64,000 bases of DNA from Peronospora farinosa (taxonomy: Eukaryota > Oomycota > Peronosporomycetes > Peronosporales > Peronosporaceae): NCBI GenBank assembly GCA_947646735.1, contig CANTFK010000226.1:101856-165855 (forward strand), given 5' to 3'. Both the position numbers and the translations under genes were made by a program. Shown here in pieces: positions 49,039 through 59,879 of this stretch. How positions within the stretch are numbered: the first letter of the stretch is position 1; each line of letters begins with the position of its first letter. The notes under the pieces were generated by a model. That model was not told the origin of the DNA. It made no database searches and saw nothing but the letters and a program-made list of their open reading frames with translations.

Positions 49039-49912
49039 ATGTATCACCCCCATCTCAAGACAGCACTCACCAACCGTGAGTGCTCAACTGTCGAAACACA
49101 TTCGCTCACAAACGAACAAGCAATGTCCGAAGGCCCAACACTCAATCCTGCAGCACTCCCAAGCACCATCAGCGAGAGTGCAACAACCAGCATTATGGCG
49201 CAACAACTCATACCTTGGCCTCTGTATGACATATCCGGATCTCGCGCTCCGGACTTACTTGACACGATTTCCGGCGAATCCGAAAACTGCGGGGAAAGAG
49301 CCTTGATGGAATCGGGTATGAGGCCCTGCAACGTCCTTGATGGGCCTTCGGCCAACGTTGGAATTGGATGCTCGAGGATGGTAGCAGCTTTCAACTATGG
49401 CTCGCCAATCGAGAGGAAATTCGCGCCGATCACTCCATCGGCGCGCTACGCGAAAGAGGGTGTGAGAATGCTTGGAATTAGGACCGCCTCTGCTTCGTTC
49501 ATATCAATGAATGATGCCAGTCTTGTGACTCGATGCCGCATCCAGTTCATGACGAATGGCGACGACACATCGCTGAGTGTCCACTCAGCGAACGCGAACG
49601 GAGTTGGATTGCAAAGTCTGAGCGAAGTCTGAGCGAACGGAGAAGCGCGCTTGTTCGTAGTTCGCCTCTCTGGCAGCACCACTCGCGCCAGCGGAGTCAA
49701 TCTCCGCGGAATAATCAGCGCAGGGCAGCGACACGTTCGCCTGCCCGGCCTGCTGCGCGGTTCTCGTCTAGCAGTCGTAATGACACGTATTCACCACGCC
49801 GTTCTCGTTCACGGCATCGTTCTCGTTCGCGTCATCGTTCTCGTTATCGACGACGTGGATCTCCTTACCGTTTTCGTTTGTCGAGAGCGTTAGCGTTCGC
49901 GCTTGCATCGAT
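49039..49912 (+). pseudogene. Arg/Ser-rich gag-like relic
   Basis: Unrecognised plus-strand coding remnant in two frames (49039-49632, then about 49533-49912). The second carries SERERSWIAKSERSLSERRSALVRSS and a basic tail with SPRRSRSRHRSRSRHRSRYRRR-type RS/RH repeats produced by an 18-bp DNA repeat (about 49795-49850). A basic C-terminus fits a nucleic-acid-binding gag, and the setting is retroelement-rich, but no gag core motif is seen. It ends where the minus-strand pol relic ends (49913), so it was cut by that junction. A host RS-protein fragment is an alternative. Confidence 0.4.
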
Positions 49913-52900
49913 CTAGACCGACTTCGTGTTATCATACGACTGAACAACATCTGGAACGTCACGAAGGAGAAAGGAACGTGGTTCAATGTATCCTGATCGG
50001 GAGGGAGTCCAAGCCAGCGTACTCGGTACCTGCGCGCGTATGGAATCGCGCGCTTCTCATGAGCCGACTGTAGTACAGGTGGGGAGGGTCCTCGTGACCC
50101 ACAATGTGGTCTACAATCCAGTGCACCTGTCCCTCCGCATCAACAAGCGGAGAAGGTACCTCGCGATGGTAATGCTGGCGTCCTGATTGCCCAGGACGAT
50201 GTCGATCAGGCCGTGAACAAAGCTGCTGATGCTCACTGGAGGCTGAGGCTGCCAGTGAGCGTGCTGCCCAGGCGGAGAAGACTGCGAGTGAAACCCGGCA
50301 TTCGAGCCGTATAACGGGTGAGGGTCCTGGAGCGCCAGGTGCTTGTCGTGTGCAGACGGCATCAAGGCCCCGCCCCATGTCATCGGCGCGTCGAGCACGA
50401 CGGGAAGGCCGTTCGACTTACGAACCCCTGAAGCCGGCGTCGGAGCCAAACCGTGAAGCGTAGCCGGACGATATTCTTTCAGCCGCCCGACATAGAATGT
50501 CGGGTGGAGTCGCAGTGAAGACGGGACGTCGAGTGTATAAGCGTCGCCAGTTGCCTTCAGAACCTTGAATGGACCGATGAAGCGTGGCGCGAGATTACTC
50601 GCGCCCAGGTTAGTGACCGCTGAATTCCTTAAACCTTCCGTAGATAATAATACACGGTTACCTTTCTCAAACTTGCTCATGCTCTTTCTGCCATTTTGTC
50701 AGCGTTATCGTTCTGCTAGTCTACCGCAGACTGTAGTGCGTCGCGTACAAATCGGGCGATGTCTTGACGTTGGAGTATAAATACCGACACAGCCATGCCA
50801 TCAATTGGTCGCGCCGACTCAAAAGGAGCGTAGCTGGCAGTAGGCGAACGATCAACCGAAGACGGATCAATTAATGTCTGCGTAGTTCATCGACCTAAAG
50901 GGAAAATTAACGTCACGTGGCGTCGAAGTAGCAGTCTTTGCCTTCGATCGGGATACTACATTGGCGCTTAAAAGATCGTGAGCTGCACTCGATCCTTTTT
51001 ATCACCTTTATCCCCCCAGAGTGGAGCCACTAGGAGTCGTGAGGCACCCCACGGCAAGGAGAGTAGAAACACGAGGGTGACAAGCCGAATTTACAAAAAA
51101 TGGCGTTAACCCTGTTGACGCGTGTATGGCGTTGTTAATTGCAAACTTAGCGAGTGTTAAAAATGCACTCCAATTGTAAATGACGTAGCGTAACTTCGAA
51201 GAACGTCTTAGAGGAACAAGTTCACGCGCTCGGTTTGCACATCCGTTGTCGGATGGGACGCAGTCGACATCAGAAGTTTTGTCCCGGGAAGCTCGAAAAG
51301 TGACGTCCAAAATGCGGTCGTGAATCGCGGATCACGTTCCAGAAACAATGTTTTCTGTAAGGCCATAATGACGGAATACCGCGTCAATAAAGTTCGTCGC
51401 GGTCTGTGCCGCGTTGATCTTAGCGTGAACAGACACTAGATGTGTCATCTTGCTGAATCTATCAACAAAACCCAAGATGCCCGTTCGAGCTTGACTATCG
51501 GGCGCAAGCCCGAAGATGAAGTCCATCGAAACTGATCGCCAGGCCTCGGCTGCAAGTGGCAACGATCGCAAGGGAGCCTGCGATGATGGATATGGCTTCA
51601 CACGCTGGCATATTTCGCACGTTCGGATTCAGTTGCGTACCCACTTATACACGTGGGGCCAGAAGATGTCTCGAGACACAGCCGCAAAAGTCTTTTCGCG
51701 GCCTAAATGGCCGCCAGTAGGAGCATCGTGATACTCGTGGATGATTCTTGCACGCAAATTCATGTCGTTGGCGATCAACGGCGAGGGGCATCGAAGTGAT
51801 CGATGTTTTACAGAAGCAAATCGCCGTCTAAACTGTATCGATGAATATGGTTGCGCTTGGTTCGTGTTAACGCTCCCAGTGCAGCATCGCTGGGAGCACG
51901 CAGATATTCGATAATGTTTACATAATCTGACTCGCCCTTGTACGCTTCGACGATCTCATCAAATAAACACAGATCGGGTGTAGCCCGAGTTAAACTCAGC
52001 GATACCCACATTGCAAATCGATTATCACCGTCTTCATCATCAGTCGCCTGACGACTCAGAGCATTCCGAGGGTCGTAGTCGGGACGTCATGACAGAGCAT
52101 CAGCGAGAATATTAGTCTTGCCTGGCTTGTAATGTTCGACGAAGTTGTACTTAGAGAAGAATGAGAGCCATCGTGTCGTCCGTTTAGACAGGTGTGGGCT
52201 CTTCATCGCTGTGCGCAGCGATGCATGATCAGTATACAAAGCAAATGTACGTTCACCAAGCAGATGCACGCGACAGTTAATGAGTGCATAGCGCATCGCT
52301 AGCAACTCCTTGTCGTGATCCGGTTAGTTCTTCTCAGCTGGCTTCATCTGTCGCGACTGATAGCTCACGACTCGTTCACGGCCCTCATCATCAAATTGCA
52401 TGAGAGCACAACGAATTGCAAAATCACTGGCATCGCAAACCACGTGGAACGACTTGGAGTCGTCTAGTAGATCCAGCACTGGCGCTGACGCCAGACTTTC
52501 TTTACTGCTTCGAAGGCTGCTTGGTGCTCGGGACGCCACAACCACGTGGCGTCTTTCTTCAAGAGTGAAGGCAAAGGCTGGATAGAACCAGCATAATCCT
52601 TCGTATACTTGTGCAAATAATTAGCCAAGCCGAGCCACTGGCGCAACTCCGTAGGGTTCTTGGGTGTGGCAAGAACAGATGAACGACACCTCCTTGATCC
52701 GCTCGAACTCCCGATTTACTCACATAGTAACCCAGCAACGGAATCTCTGGTGTACAAAAGACACACTTCTTGAGATTGGCATACAACTTGTTGCCCCGCA
52801 TAACTTGAAACACTTGCTTCAGGTGTTGAAGGTGAACTTGGATATCGTTGAGGTTGCCCTCAGCGCGAATGTGGACAAATATGTCTTCGAAGTAGCTTGT

Positions 52901-53538
52901 AGAAAAGTTCCGAAGTGGTCTTAACACTTGAGACACCATGCGATTGAAAGTGGCCGGAGCGTTCTTGAATCCTTGTGGCATAACCAGCCACTCCCATAAC
53001 ATTCCACTCGGGGTGCTCACCGCGGTGGGTGGGATATCACTCGGTCGCATCAGAATCCGGTAAAAGACATCGGTTAAGTCGATAGCGCTGAAGATGACAC
53101 TTCCTGACATGGAATTCAGCACCATGTATTTCCTGTGATATGCATTTGTGCAGGGATTAGTGGCATCATTAAACTTATTGAGCGCATGCACTAAACGCCA
53201 GCCTCCCGTAGCCTTCGTCACGCAGAAGGTTGGACTCGAATGTGGTGAGATACTCTCACGCACATGACCCGCCTTGCGCCGGCCTTCGAAGAATGCGTCA
53301 ATAGCTTCGACTTGATCTAGAGGCAACGGCCACTGCCGTGTCACACAATACTTAAATCCTGCAACGAGATCAATCTCGTGCCGAACACCACGGCCAGCAA
53401 AAAGTTCAGCCGGAATCTTGTCCGGAAACACGTCTGCATACTAACGATCAGTGTCGTATACAGGGAACACAGAATCTCGAAGAGCGTCCCGTGACTGTGA
53501 CGCAAACGTTTACTCACGCGCTGTCTTTGTCTCAGCAC
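49913..53538 (-). pseudogene. Chromodomain-type Gypsy pol relic (RT-RH-INT-CHD)
   Basis: Minus-strand pol in broken frames. RT (53431-52559): FPDKIPAELF, RQWPLPLDQVEAIDAFF, SPTFCVTKATGGWRLVHALN, MPQGFKNAPATFNRMV, and YFEDIFVH in place of YxDD. RNase H (52646-52087): WLGLANYLHKY, VVCDASDFAI, KELLAMRYAL, YTDHASLR. Integrase core (51601-51008): SMDFIFGLAPD, GILGFVDRFSKMTHL, then a shifted ending with YNWSAFLTLAKFAINNAIHASTGLTPFF. C-terminus (50680-49913): FEKGNRVLLS, APRFIGPFKVL, HPTFYVGRLKEY, then PLVDAEGQVHWIVDHIV and, in other frames, RYRVRWLGLPPDQ and EPRSFLLRDVPDVV, a chromodomain-like end with stop TAG at 49915-49913. Multiple shifts and stops make it inactive. Confidence 0.85.
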
Positions 53539-53593
53539 TTCGAGGACGCGTCATATGCTCCTCGTTTGTCACAGTAATAATGTGAACGCATCT

Positions 53594-54521
53594 ACTTGCT
53601 CCTTAGACCAAGCTCATTCTCCATCTTTTTTCAAACGGTCAGACAATGGCTTTGTCTGCTCCGCATAATTCTTGCTGTACTTATGCAAGTTATTAGCGAG
53701 TCCAAAGAATTGGCGCAGATCCTTCACATGTCGTGGGACTGGCCATTCCTTTACAGCCTTTACCTTTTCTGGGTCTGCTCGTACACCATGTGCACCTACG
53801 ATGCATCCCAGTACCGGTATCTCGGGGACCCCTATTACGCACTTTTGCAAGTTCACGTATAATTGGGCGTCACCCAGAGTCTGCAACACAGCGTCTAAAG
53901 GACGCTTGTGCGACTCTATTGCGCTCAGACCGTCCTCCGCCCTACTATGCACGAATACATCTCCAAAGTAATGGGGCGCGTAGGCACGGTGCTGACGCAT
54001 CACGTGAGCCACCCTCGGTTGAATGTTGCCGGAGCATTTTTCAACCCTTGTGGCATCACAAGCCACTCCCACAGCATACCGCTTGGGGTGCTTACTGCCG
54101 TTTTGGCTACATCGGTACCTCTCATGAGGACCCGATAGTAGCCATCCTTCAGATCCAACGCGGAAAAGATAGCTGACTTTCCCATGGAGTTCAACAAAAC
54201 ATCGTTCCGCGGGATCGGCTTTTGAGCCGGAATGGTGGCCGTGTTCATCTTATTATAAGCATGAACCACGCGCCATCCACCCGTTGCTTTACGCACACAG
54301 AAGGTCGGGCTGCAGTGAGGCGACTTGCTCTCACGTACATGTCCCGCCTTAGCTCGCTTGTCGAAGAACTCATCGATGTAATCGACTTGTTCCTTCGGCA
54401 ACGGCCATTGCCTGGTCACACAATACTTGGTGCCAGGCTCCAGTTCAATTTCGTGCCTGATGCCCCTATCGGCCGGTAGGCGGCTCGGCACTTCTGCTGG
54501 AAACACATCCGGTGTTTCCAC
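53594..54521 (-). pseudogene. Gypsy reverse transcriptase relic, right arm
   Basis: RT of the right-arm element. PDVFPAEVPSRLP and RQWPLPKEQVDYIDEFF lead into SPTFCVRKATGGWRVVHAYNK, IFSALDLKDGYYRVLM and MPQGLKNAPATFNR (54521-54000). A frameshift follows, then FGDVFVHSRAEDGL, LYVNLQKCVIGVPEIPVLG and LRQFFGLANNLHKYSKNYAE (54072-53614). The YxDD site reads YFGD, so a catalytic Asp is lost. It stops after LSDRLKKDGE without RNase H and abuts the second pol relic. It is joined by frameshift to the linker frame upstream (about 54520). Confidence 0.85.
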
Positions 54522-55615
54522 AGAACATCATCGAACGGGCTGTCCTTCAAGGCATCCCAGCCTTGAGCAGCGAACCGTTTCTTTTTGTTGGTCTCCAAGA
54601 CGCTCTCATCCATTGTGGATGAAGAGCAACAGTCCACCACGTTCTCTTCTGGAACTGGTGCGACTATCTCGTGGATCTTTACTTCCTTTAGTTCGAACAG
54701 AAACAGATCCCACGTCATCTCCGAGAGATTTACTATCTCCTCGGCAGATGCCAAGACAAGTTGGAGCACCTCAACTGAGGATGCCTCCGGCATTTTGTCT
54801 TCGACGGCCTCGAACAACTCGTTCGTAGGTCCGTTCTCTTGGACCAAGACTGATCCAAGGGTCACTCGTTTCGACGTGTCCTTGATCGTCTTAATACGTC
54901 TGGTGCTCGTTCTTCGAGTCACCACGACCTTTGACCTGGAAGAAGGTGCCGTTGCTGTATTAGCTAACGCACTCCTTCCAACCGCACCAGGCTCATGGCT
55001 CTGTGCCGGTTCTTGTGACGCTTGACTTCCTGTCAGCCCACCATCAACTGCCACAGTCTCTCGGCTCTGTGCAGGACTATTGGACGCATGACTATCTGTC
55101 ATCGCCCCATTCACTACACCAGTCTTTTCGACCTGGGTAGGAATATGTGTCACCTGGCTTTCCGCCAGTGCACTTCCAACTACACCACTCCTTTCGAGCT
55201 GGGTAGTTCCTGGTGTCGATTGACATACCGTCATCGCACCCTCGATTGTGTTGGACACAGCATCAGCCACATAAGCCTCTCGCGAGAGCACATCCTTTCC
55301 GGTGTCTTGCGTAGAGCTAGCGACTGTGCGTGTACGCCAGTCTATCCATGGTTGGTGTTTAGCCAACCAAGGCATGCCTAGGATGAGGTCATACGGACTC
55401 TCCATACCTAGCACTGTGAACTTCTCCTTACAAGAGAAGTCACTGAAATTGAAGGCGAGTTCAGCTTGAACTCCCTCCGATTTAACGAGCGCGCCGTTCG
55501 CTAAACGAACGATCGCCTCTTCTTGCTTGCCACCCTGGCCAAGCGACTCATAACTTGCCGGAATCCTTTTCAGAGCCGCAAGTTTCAGAAAATTCTGTAA
55601 TGCACCAGAATCCAC
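54522..55615 (-). pseudogene. Gypsy retropepsin plus linker, right arm
   Basis: Longest open frame of the element (to 54416). Starts MDSGALQNFLKL with the protease DSG triad, then DLILGMPWLAKHQPWIDW at about residues 75-92. A linker follows in which four imperfect copies of a V-x-G-x2-L-T/A-x-SQAS-x2-P-x-Q-type segment occur (about residues 144-220), then a Lys/Arg-rich patch and an acidic region ending DSPFDDVLWKH. From 54521 the coding sense moves to the RT frame by a one-base shift. It corresponds to 47159-47586 in the left arm but is intact over a longer span. Confidence 0.85.
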
Positions 55616-55923
55616 GAGAAGGTCATCACTTGGTCATAGCCTCGTACTCGAGCGCTATAGACCAAAAGGGTTGAGGTCCGACCTTTAGGAACCTCAGGGA
55701 CTATGCTACCCATTTGTTCGATCACTCTGAGCTTAGGGGTAGCTACAGAGTTCGCGACAGTAGAGCATCCCGCAGAGTCTGCGACAGTAGGGCATCCCGC
55801 CTCTACTGTTCTCCCGCAATTCCCTACCCATATTGGGCACGTGCTGAACCCGTGCGTCGCGCACGCTGGTTCTTCGCACCTCCCTTCGGGATGGGAGACC
55901 TTTTGCTGGCTGCCTTAGCACCA

Positions 55924-56880
55924 TCAGCAAGTTTGGCATAGCAGAGAGCCATCATATGGCCGCACTAAACGCACCACGTATGCATTGCTTAACTCCATTG
56001 GAGTGGCATCCGAACTCTCGGCCGACGGCTTATAATAAGCTGTCGCCGAGGCACTGTTGTAAGATTGCTCCTCACCCATGGCAATTTTAATTTCCTCCTC
56101 CATCGTCTCTGGCACCTTTCTAAAAAAAGGCCTGAAGCGATGGGCCGTGCCGTAGTCCATTCATGAACGTTGGCCCCTTCATGTGTTCCGATATCGGACC
56201 CACAAAAATGGACGCATACAGCGAACGCATCTCCTGCACATACTTTTGCAGAGATCGTTTCGCCTGTCGTGATCCAAAGAAGCGCGCCTAAACAACACTT
56301 CATCTTTAGGCGTCTGGTACATGGCGCGAATCTTTGATCCAAAGATCGCCCATGATATTACCGCATCGACATCGGCATTTGCCATAATCGCAGAGTAAGT
56401 TCATTCTGACGCTTTTCCACGCAAATTTTACATGGCATACGAAACCATCCTAGTGTCGTCTTCGATGAGCTGCGCCATAACGCATTGCTCCACGGCCATA
56501 AGCCAGTGGACAATCGTATGTTAGGCAGTCCCATCAAACTTCGGAGGGTCCATCCGAATGGGCCTCAATTTAGCAGACCGAACAGATAGCGTCTTAATAG
56601 TTCTTTTGAGCGCCTCCGGTCCGAGCTTGCTCACACAAAAGCTCATCCTGAGTCTTACTGATAGAATTAGCCGTTGCTTGTTGTTTGCCACGGAAGCATT
56701 CTGCGCTGTACGAGCACAAACGCCTCGAATTGCTCCAACTGAGCAACATGTTGCTCAGGAGGAAAGTTCGAGAGGTTGGCCAGGGCTTGTTCACCAAGCC
56801 CTGCACCAAGTGCTCTGTCAACTCTCTATGATGTAAGAAGAGGTGAGGAAAATCTCTCTAATCTACATTGAGGGACATCC
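55924..56880 (-). pseudogene. Gypsy gag relic, right arm
   Basis: Inverted counterpart of 45911-46858. It keeps FPPEQHVAQLEQFEAFVL (about 56770-56715), the same two stops around NLRGKASE (about 56435-56400), AIFGSKIRAMYQTPKDEVLF, and EEQSYNSASATAYYKPSAESS. The 5' part (above about 56670) has drifted from the left arm while the rest is almost identical. This suggests gene conversion or a segmental inverted duplication after decay. Confidence 0.85.
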
Positions 56881-56934
56881 ACACGCACGCTCAGAGAGAC
56901 GGCCGTGGAAAGGACGGGCAGAACTTGGTCCCAG

Positions 56935-56980
56935 CCGTCGTCAGCGTCGTCGTCAGCGTCGTCGTCAGCGTCGTCGTCAT
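56935..56980. repeat. 12-bp tandem repeat (CGTCGTCAGCGT)
   Basis: Nearly four copies of a 12-bp unit in the leader of the right-arm element. The left arm lacks the expansion, so it arose after the arms separated. Confidence 0.85.
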
Positions 56981-57241
56981 AATAGTCCTTCCAAGTTTAG
57001 ACGGGCACCCCGTAAAGAAGCTGCCACGTACTACGCGGAAATACCTTCAAGCAGCGCGAGGAAGAGTTTATACCGTCTCACCTACGCGTGCAGTGGTGGT
57101 GGTGTTGGCCGGTGCTAAAAGCGCTGTATTAATTGTTGCCGGTCACTTTGAAGCTAATTGCGCAACGAACTGCTAAGACAAGAGCTACACTTACGACACG
57201 CAGAAGCTTATACAGCTTCTCGTGCGCGGTGTGCGATGTTT

Positions 57242-57592
57242 ATAGATTCAAGACTGAATTATATATTTAATAAAATTTTAACTAAATATAAATCTTACCA
57301 ATGAATGGCTAATATGTAATGATGGGTGCCATCTCTATAGATGCGCATCCCAACGTTACGAGCTTAAGATATATATTTAAGCTCGCTGGTGACGTCCATA
57401 TGTGACATCACCATGACGCCTAGTTTCAACTGGCGTCATCCCCGTTGAATGTGAGTGTCATCCATGGATATCACATTCACGAGGGTGGGTCACATTGATG
57501 TGCCACACCCAAGTGGCAGGCCTAAGGTACCTCGTACCCATTTAGGCCTGCCCATTAAGTGTTCGATACTTAACGAACCGTGTAACTTCTAA
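57242..57592 (-). mobile_element. Gypsy LTR, right arm
   Basis: Inverted LTR matching 45241-45605: CACCCTCGTGAATG in inverse, AGGCCTAAGGTACCTCGTACC, GGTGACGTCCATATGTGACATCACC and CTTAAGATATATATTTAAGCTCG are shared. The start is truncated (begins in AGTTACACGGTTCGTTAAG, missing the TGTAACGGGATTACACG end), and the GATACGC hairpin has changed to GATGGGTGCC...GATGCGCATCC. Confidence 0.75.
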
Positions 57593-57621
57593 AATAAATC
57601 TTAGGTCTACGGTCGTGCTGA

Positions 57622-57984
57622 TTGGTATGCTGGTCTTTGGGCTATTATGTATTGCTGGGGATTTTTCGGCGTACAAAACCACAGAGTGGCGGTGCATCGT
57701 TGTGTGAATCAACAACCCCGACCGCGATCCCCCAACAATTCTGGCTGTTTCAACGACAGCCAATAAAGGCTACCAATATCAAAGACTTCCATAAAGACAA
57801 GGGTAAGGACTCGCACGTCAAGGTCAGCTTTGTCAACAATATCCTTGCAAGTAATATATCCTTTGAGAAGTTCCAAAGTTTCATGATGTGGAGTCAGTCA
57901 AGTGATAAGGCTAAGGCTGCTCTGAACAACGAAGAAAACTTTTACAAAATACGGGCTTCATTCAACGACCGCCAATTCAAATAA
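57622..57984 (+). CDS. Hypothetical protein, unrecognised
   Basis: A 120-codon plus-strand frame immediately outside the right-arm LTR. The first third is unremarkable; the rest is lysine/asparagine-rich and hydrophilic (KATNIKDFHKDKGKDSH, then SFVNNILASNISFEKFQSF). No signal peptide, membrane segment or family motif is seen. It may be the 3' remnant of a gene cut by the retroelement, or chance. Confidence 0.25.
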   Translation: MVCWSLGYYVLLGIFRRTKPQSGGASLCESTTPTAIPQQFWLFQRQPIKATNIKDFHKDKGKDSHVKVSFVNNILASNISFEKFQSFMMWSQSSDKAKAALNNEENFYKIRASFNDRQFK

Positions 57985-58259
57985 AACCTCGAAATGGCTT
58001 TGCCGAAGAAAGAGCGGGAACGAATCCGTAGTAATTGAAATGTTACCGCTATGTCGATGATCTACTGACCGCGCTTTCTGCCCTGAGTGTTCAGATATTG
58101 CCACGCACTGTGTCTACAAGTTTCAGATTCACAATATGTTTTGTTTTTTCTTGAAGCAAAAATACGTTTTCTTAAATAGTTTTCGTTTTCAACGTGTGCG
58201 CAACTCTTGTCTTCGCTCGGACTTCCTTTCGTTGGTAAAGAGAAAATAGCGGACGGGTA

Positions 58260-59524
58260 ATCAGCTCACCAATTAATGACTTGTTGTACGTTGGAAACAC
58301 CTCCAAGCACGGAGACAAGATGAACAGTTATATCTTCTCTTTCTGCATGTGCGTCTTTAGCCTCTAACAATGCTCTGTACGTCACTCTAAAAGTTTCCTT
58401 TTTGCCCGCAATGCGCTCGTGCTCTGCTATCGTGTCGGTTTTCACGAAGTAGCGGGTAAATAGAATTGGAATCAGGGACGCAAATCGACGACGCTTTAGT
58501 GGTGCCACGCAATCGTCTCTTGGGCTGTTGAGTCTTTTTAGCATGATGCATCGATGTAATGAAAGTCACTTGACGCGTTCGATAGTCGAGGTCAGTTGGC
58601 GTGATACCAATTTGTCCATACACCGCCGTACGACTAGTAATCTGCACCAATGGAGATACATTACTATTGGTGTAATGTGCAGTGCTTGTCTTGAGGCTCA
58701 CGATTGCCTATGCCATCCCTTGGTGGGAATCTGTTCCATTGTGTTCCATTACAGTGACTTTCGTGAATATCACAACTGTCTTTTACAAATGACAACCCCA
58801 GATTTGGGCTGATTTGTAAAAGACAAGAGTGTGACAGTAAAAGTGCGTGGTCGTTGATGCAGACGTTATTTAATTTTGCTGCCGCCGAATACTTTGTATA
58901 TGTACTTCGTCATGCAAATTGTGTAAATTGTTAGAAAAGCATTAACACCTATTTTCTCTGCGTTGTCGGCCACACTGACTGCCACGGAGTCGAGTTTCAA
59001 CATTCGTTTCATTTTTCTACGTAGGGAGTTCGCATCATCGTTGCCGCTCCCACTGCCTTGCTAATAAACAGGTCCCTTATGAGCATAAAAGACCAGAAGA
59101 AACGGGTCGTGTCGGTTTTAGTTTGGAATGGAGACACTGTTTACTAGACTCGGAGGCGATGACTACAGCGTGATACGCTATTCGAAACCAACCACGTCCA
59201 TCTGGACGTTGAACCATTTCCATTTCACATCTGCTCGAATGCATGCTAGCAGAAAGGCTCTGTTGAGATAATGGTGCACCATCGAAGCCGACAAAAAGTA
59301 TTGGGCTTCATTTCAGAAGAGACCACCTTCACCGCGTGACTCTCATCGTTTGTTTTGACGGACAACACAGTAGCTTCTCTCCTGACGGACATCACGCCAC
59401 TGTCATATACGGGAAAGCCAAGGCGGACATATCGGTGCCGGCCACTCACGACCAAGGTACAACATCGAAGCTCATGGAACCACCGTAGGTGTTGGCATGT
59501 GTTCCAGTCGTCATAGTAGGGCAC
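58260..59524 (-). pseudogene. Unrecognised broken coding relic
   Basis: Minus-strand segments of protein-like sequence in changing frames. Order: YDDWNTCQHLRWFHELR...GRHRYVRLGFPVYDSGVMSVRREATVL (59510-59340); APLSQQSLSASM then SRCEMEMVQRPDGRGWFRIAYHAVVIASES (59275-59140), ending with a stop near 59075; FMLIRDLFISKAVGAATMM (59085-59030); and VSPLVQITSRTAVYGQIGITPTDL (58650-58580), shifting to RFASLIPILFTRYFVKTDTIAEHERI...SNVQQVINW with stop at 58266. It may be one dead gene or two. I could not name a family. About 58700-59000 is non-coding and holds an inverted repeat. Confidence 0.35.
58778..58825. repeat. 14-bp inverted repeat, 20-nt loop
   Basis: TGTCTTTTACAAAT (58778-58791) and ATTTGTAAAAGACA (58812-58825) are exact inverse complements. 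Similarity continues imperfectly outward (TCACAAC against GTGTGA). It may be a short fold-back element relic or RNA hairpin. Confidence 0.7.
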
Positions 59525-59879
59525 ACGTCAATTGTTAAAAACCAATCGTTTTTTCATTAAAATACTCGGTTGGTTAATAGTCGAGGACGTTACGATTTCA
59601 GTTGGCATTGACATGACCACGACAGCAGCGTATAATTGATGGCTGGCAAGTATGGCGATGCGGTTGCAGGGAGGTACGGTAACCGACTTTGGATCTACGA
59701 TTTGGCTTACGTTTCTGCTGATTTTCCGGCTCCTTGTACGCTCTCGGATAATCTCTAGCCTTCACGGTTATGTTTTTGTGTCTTTAATGGTAGTAGGACC
59801 GAGGCAAAGAATTCTCAGCATTCAAATTACACACACACGAAACAAAACCTCTGTAATTGCCATTTGACTTGTATCAAAT
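59525..59879. other. Intergenic, no gene seen
   Basis: Sequence between the broken relic and the stop codon of the membrane-protein gene. Likely holds that gene's 3' untranslated region. No repeat or frame of interest. Confidence 0.5.

Noticed and set aside
55703..55941. Plus-strand frames over the gag-protease spacer
   Set aside because: Antisense to the right-arm Gypsy, and mirrored exactly at 46841-47079 on the opposite strand.
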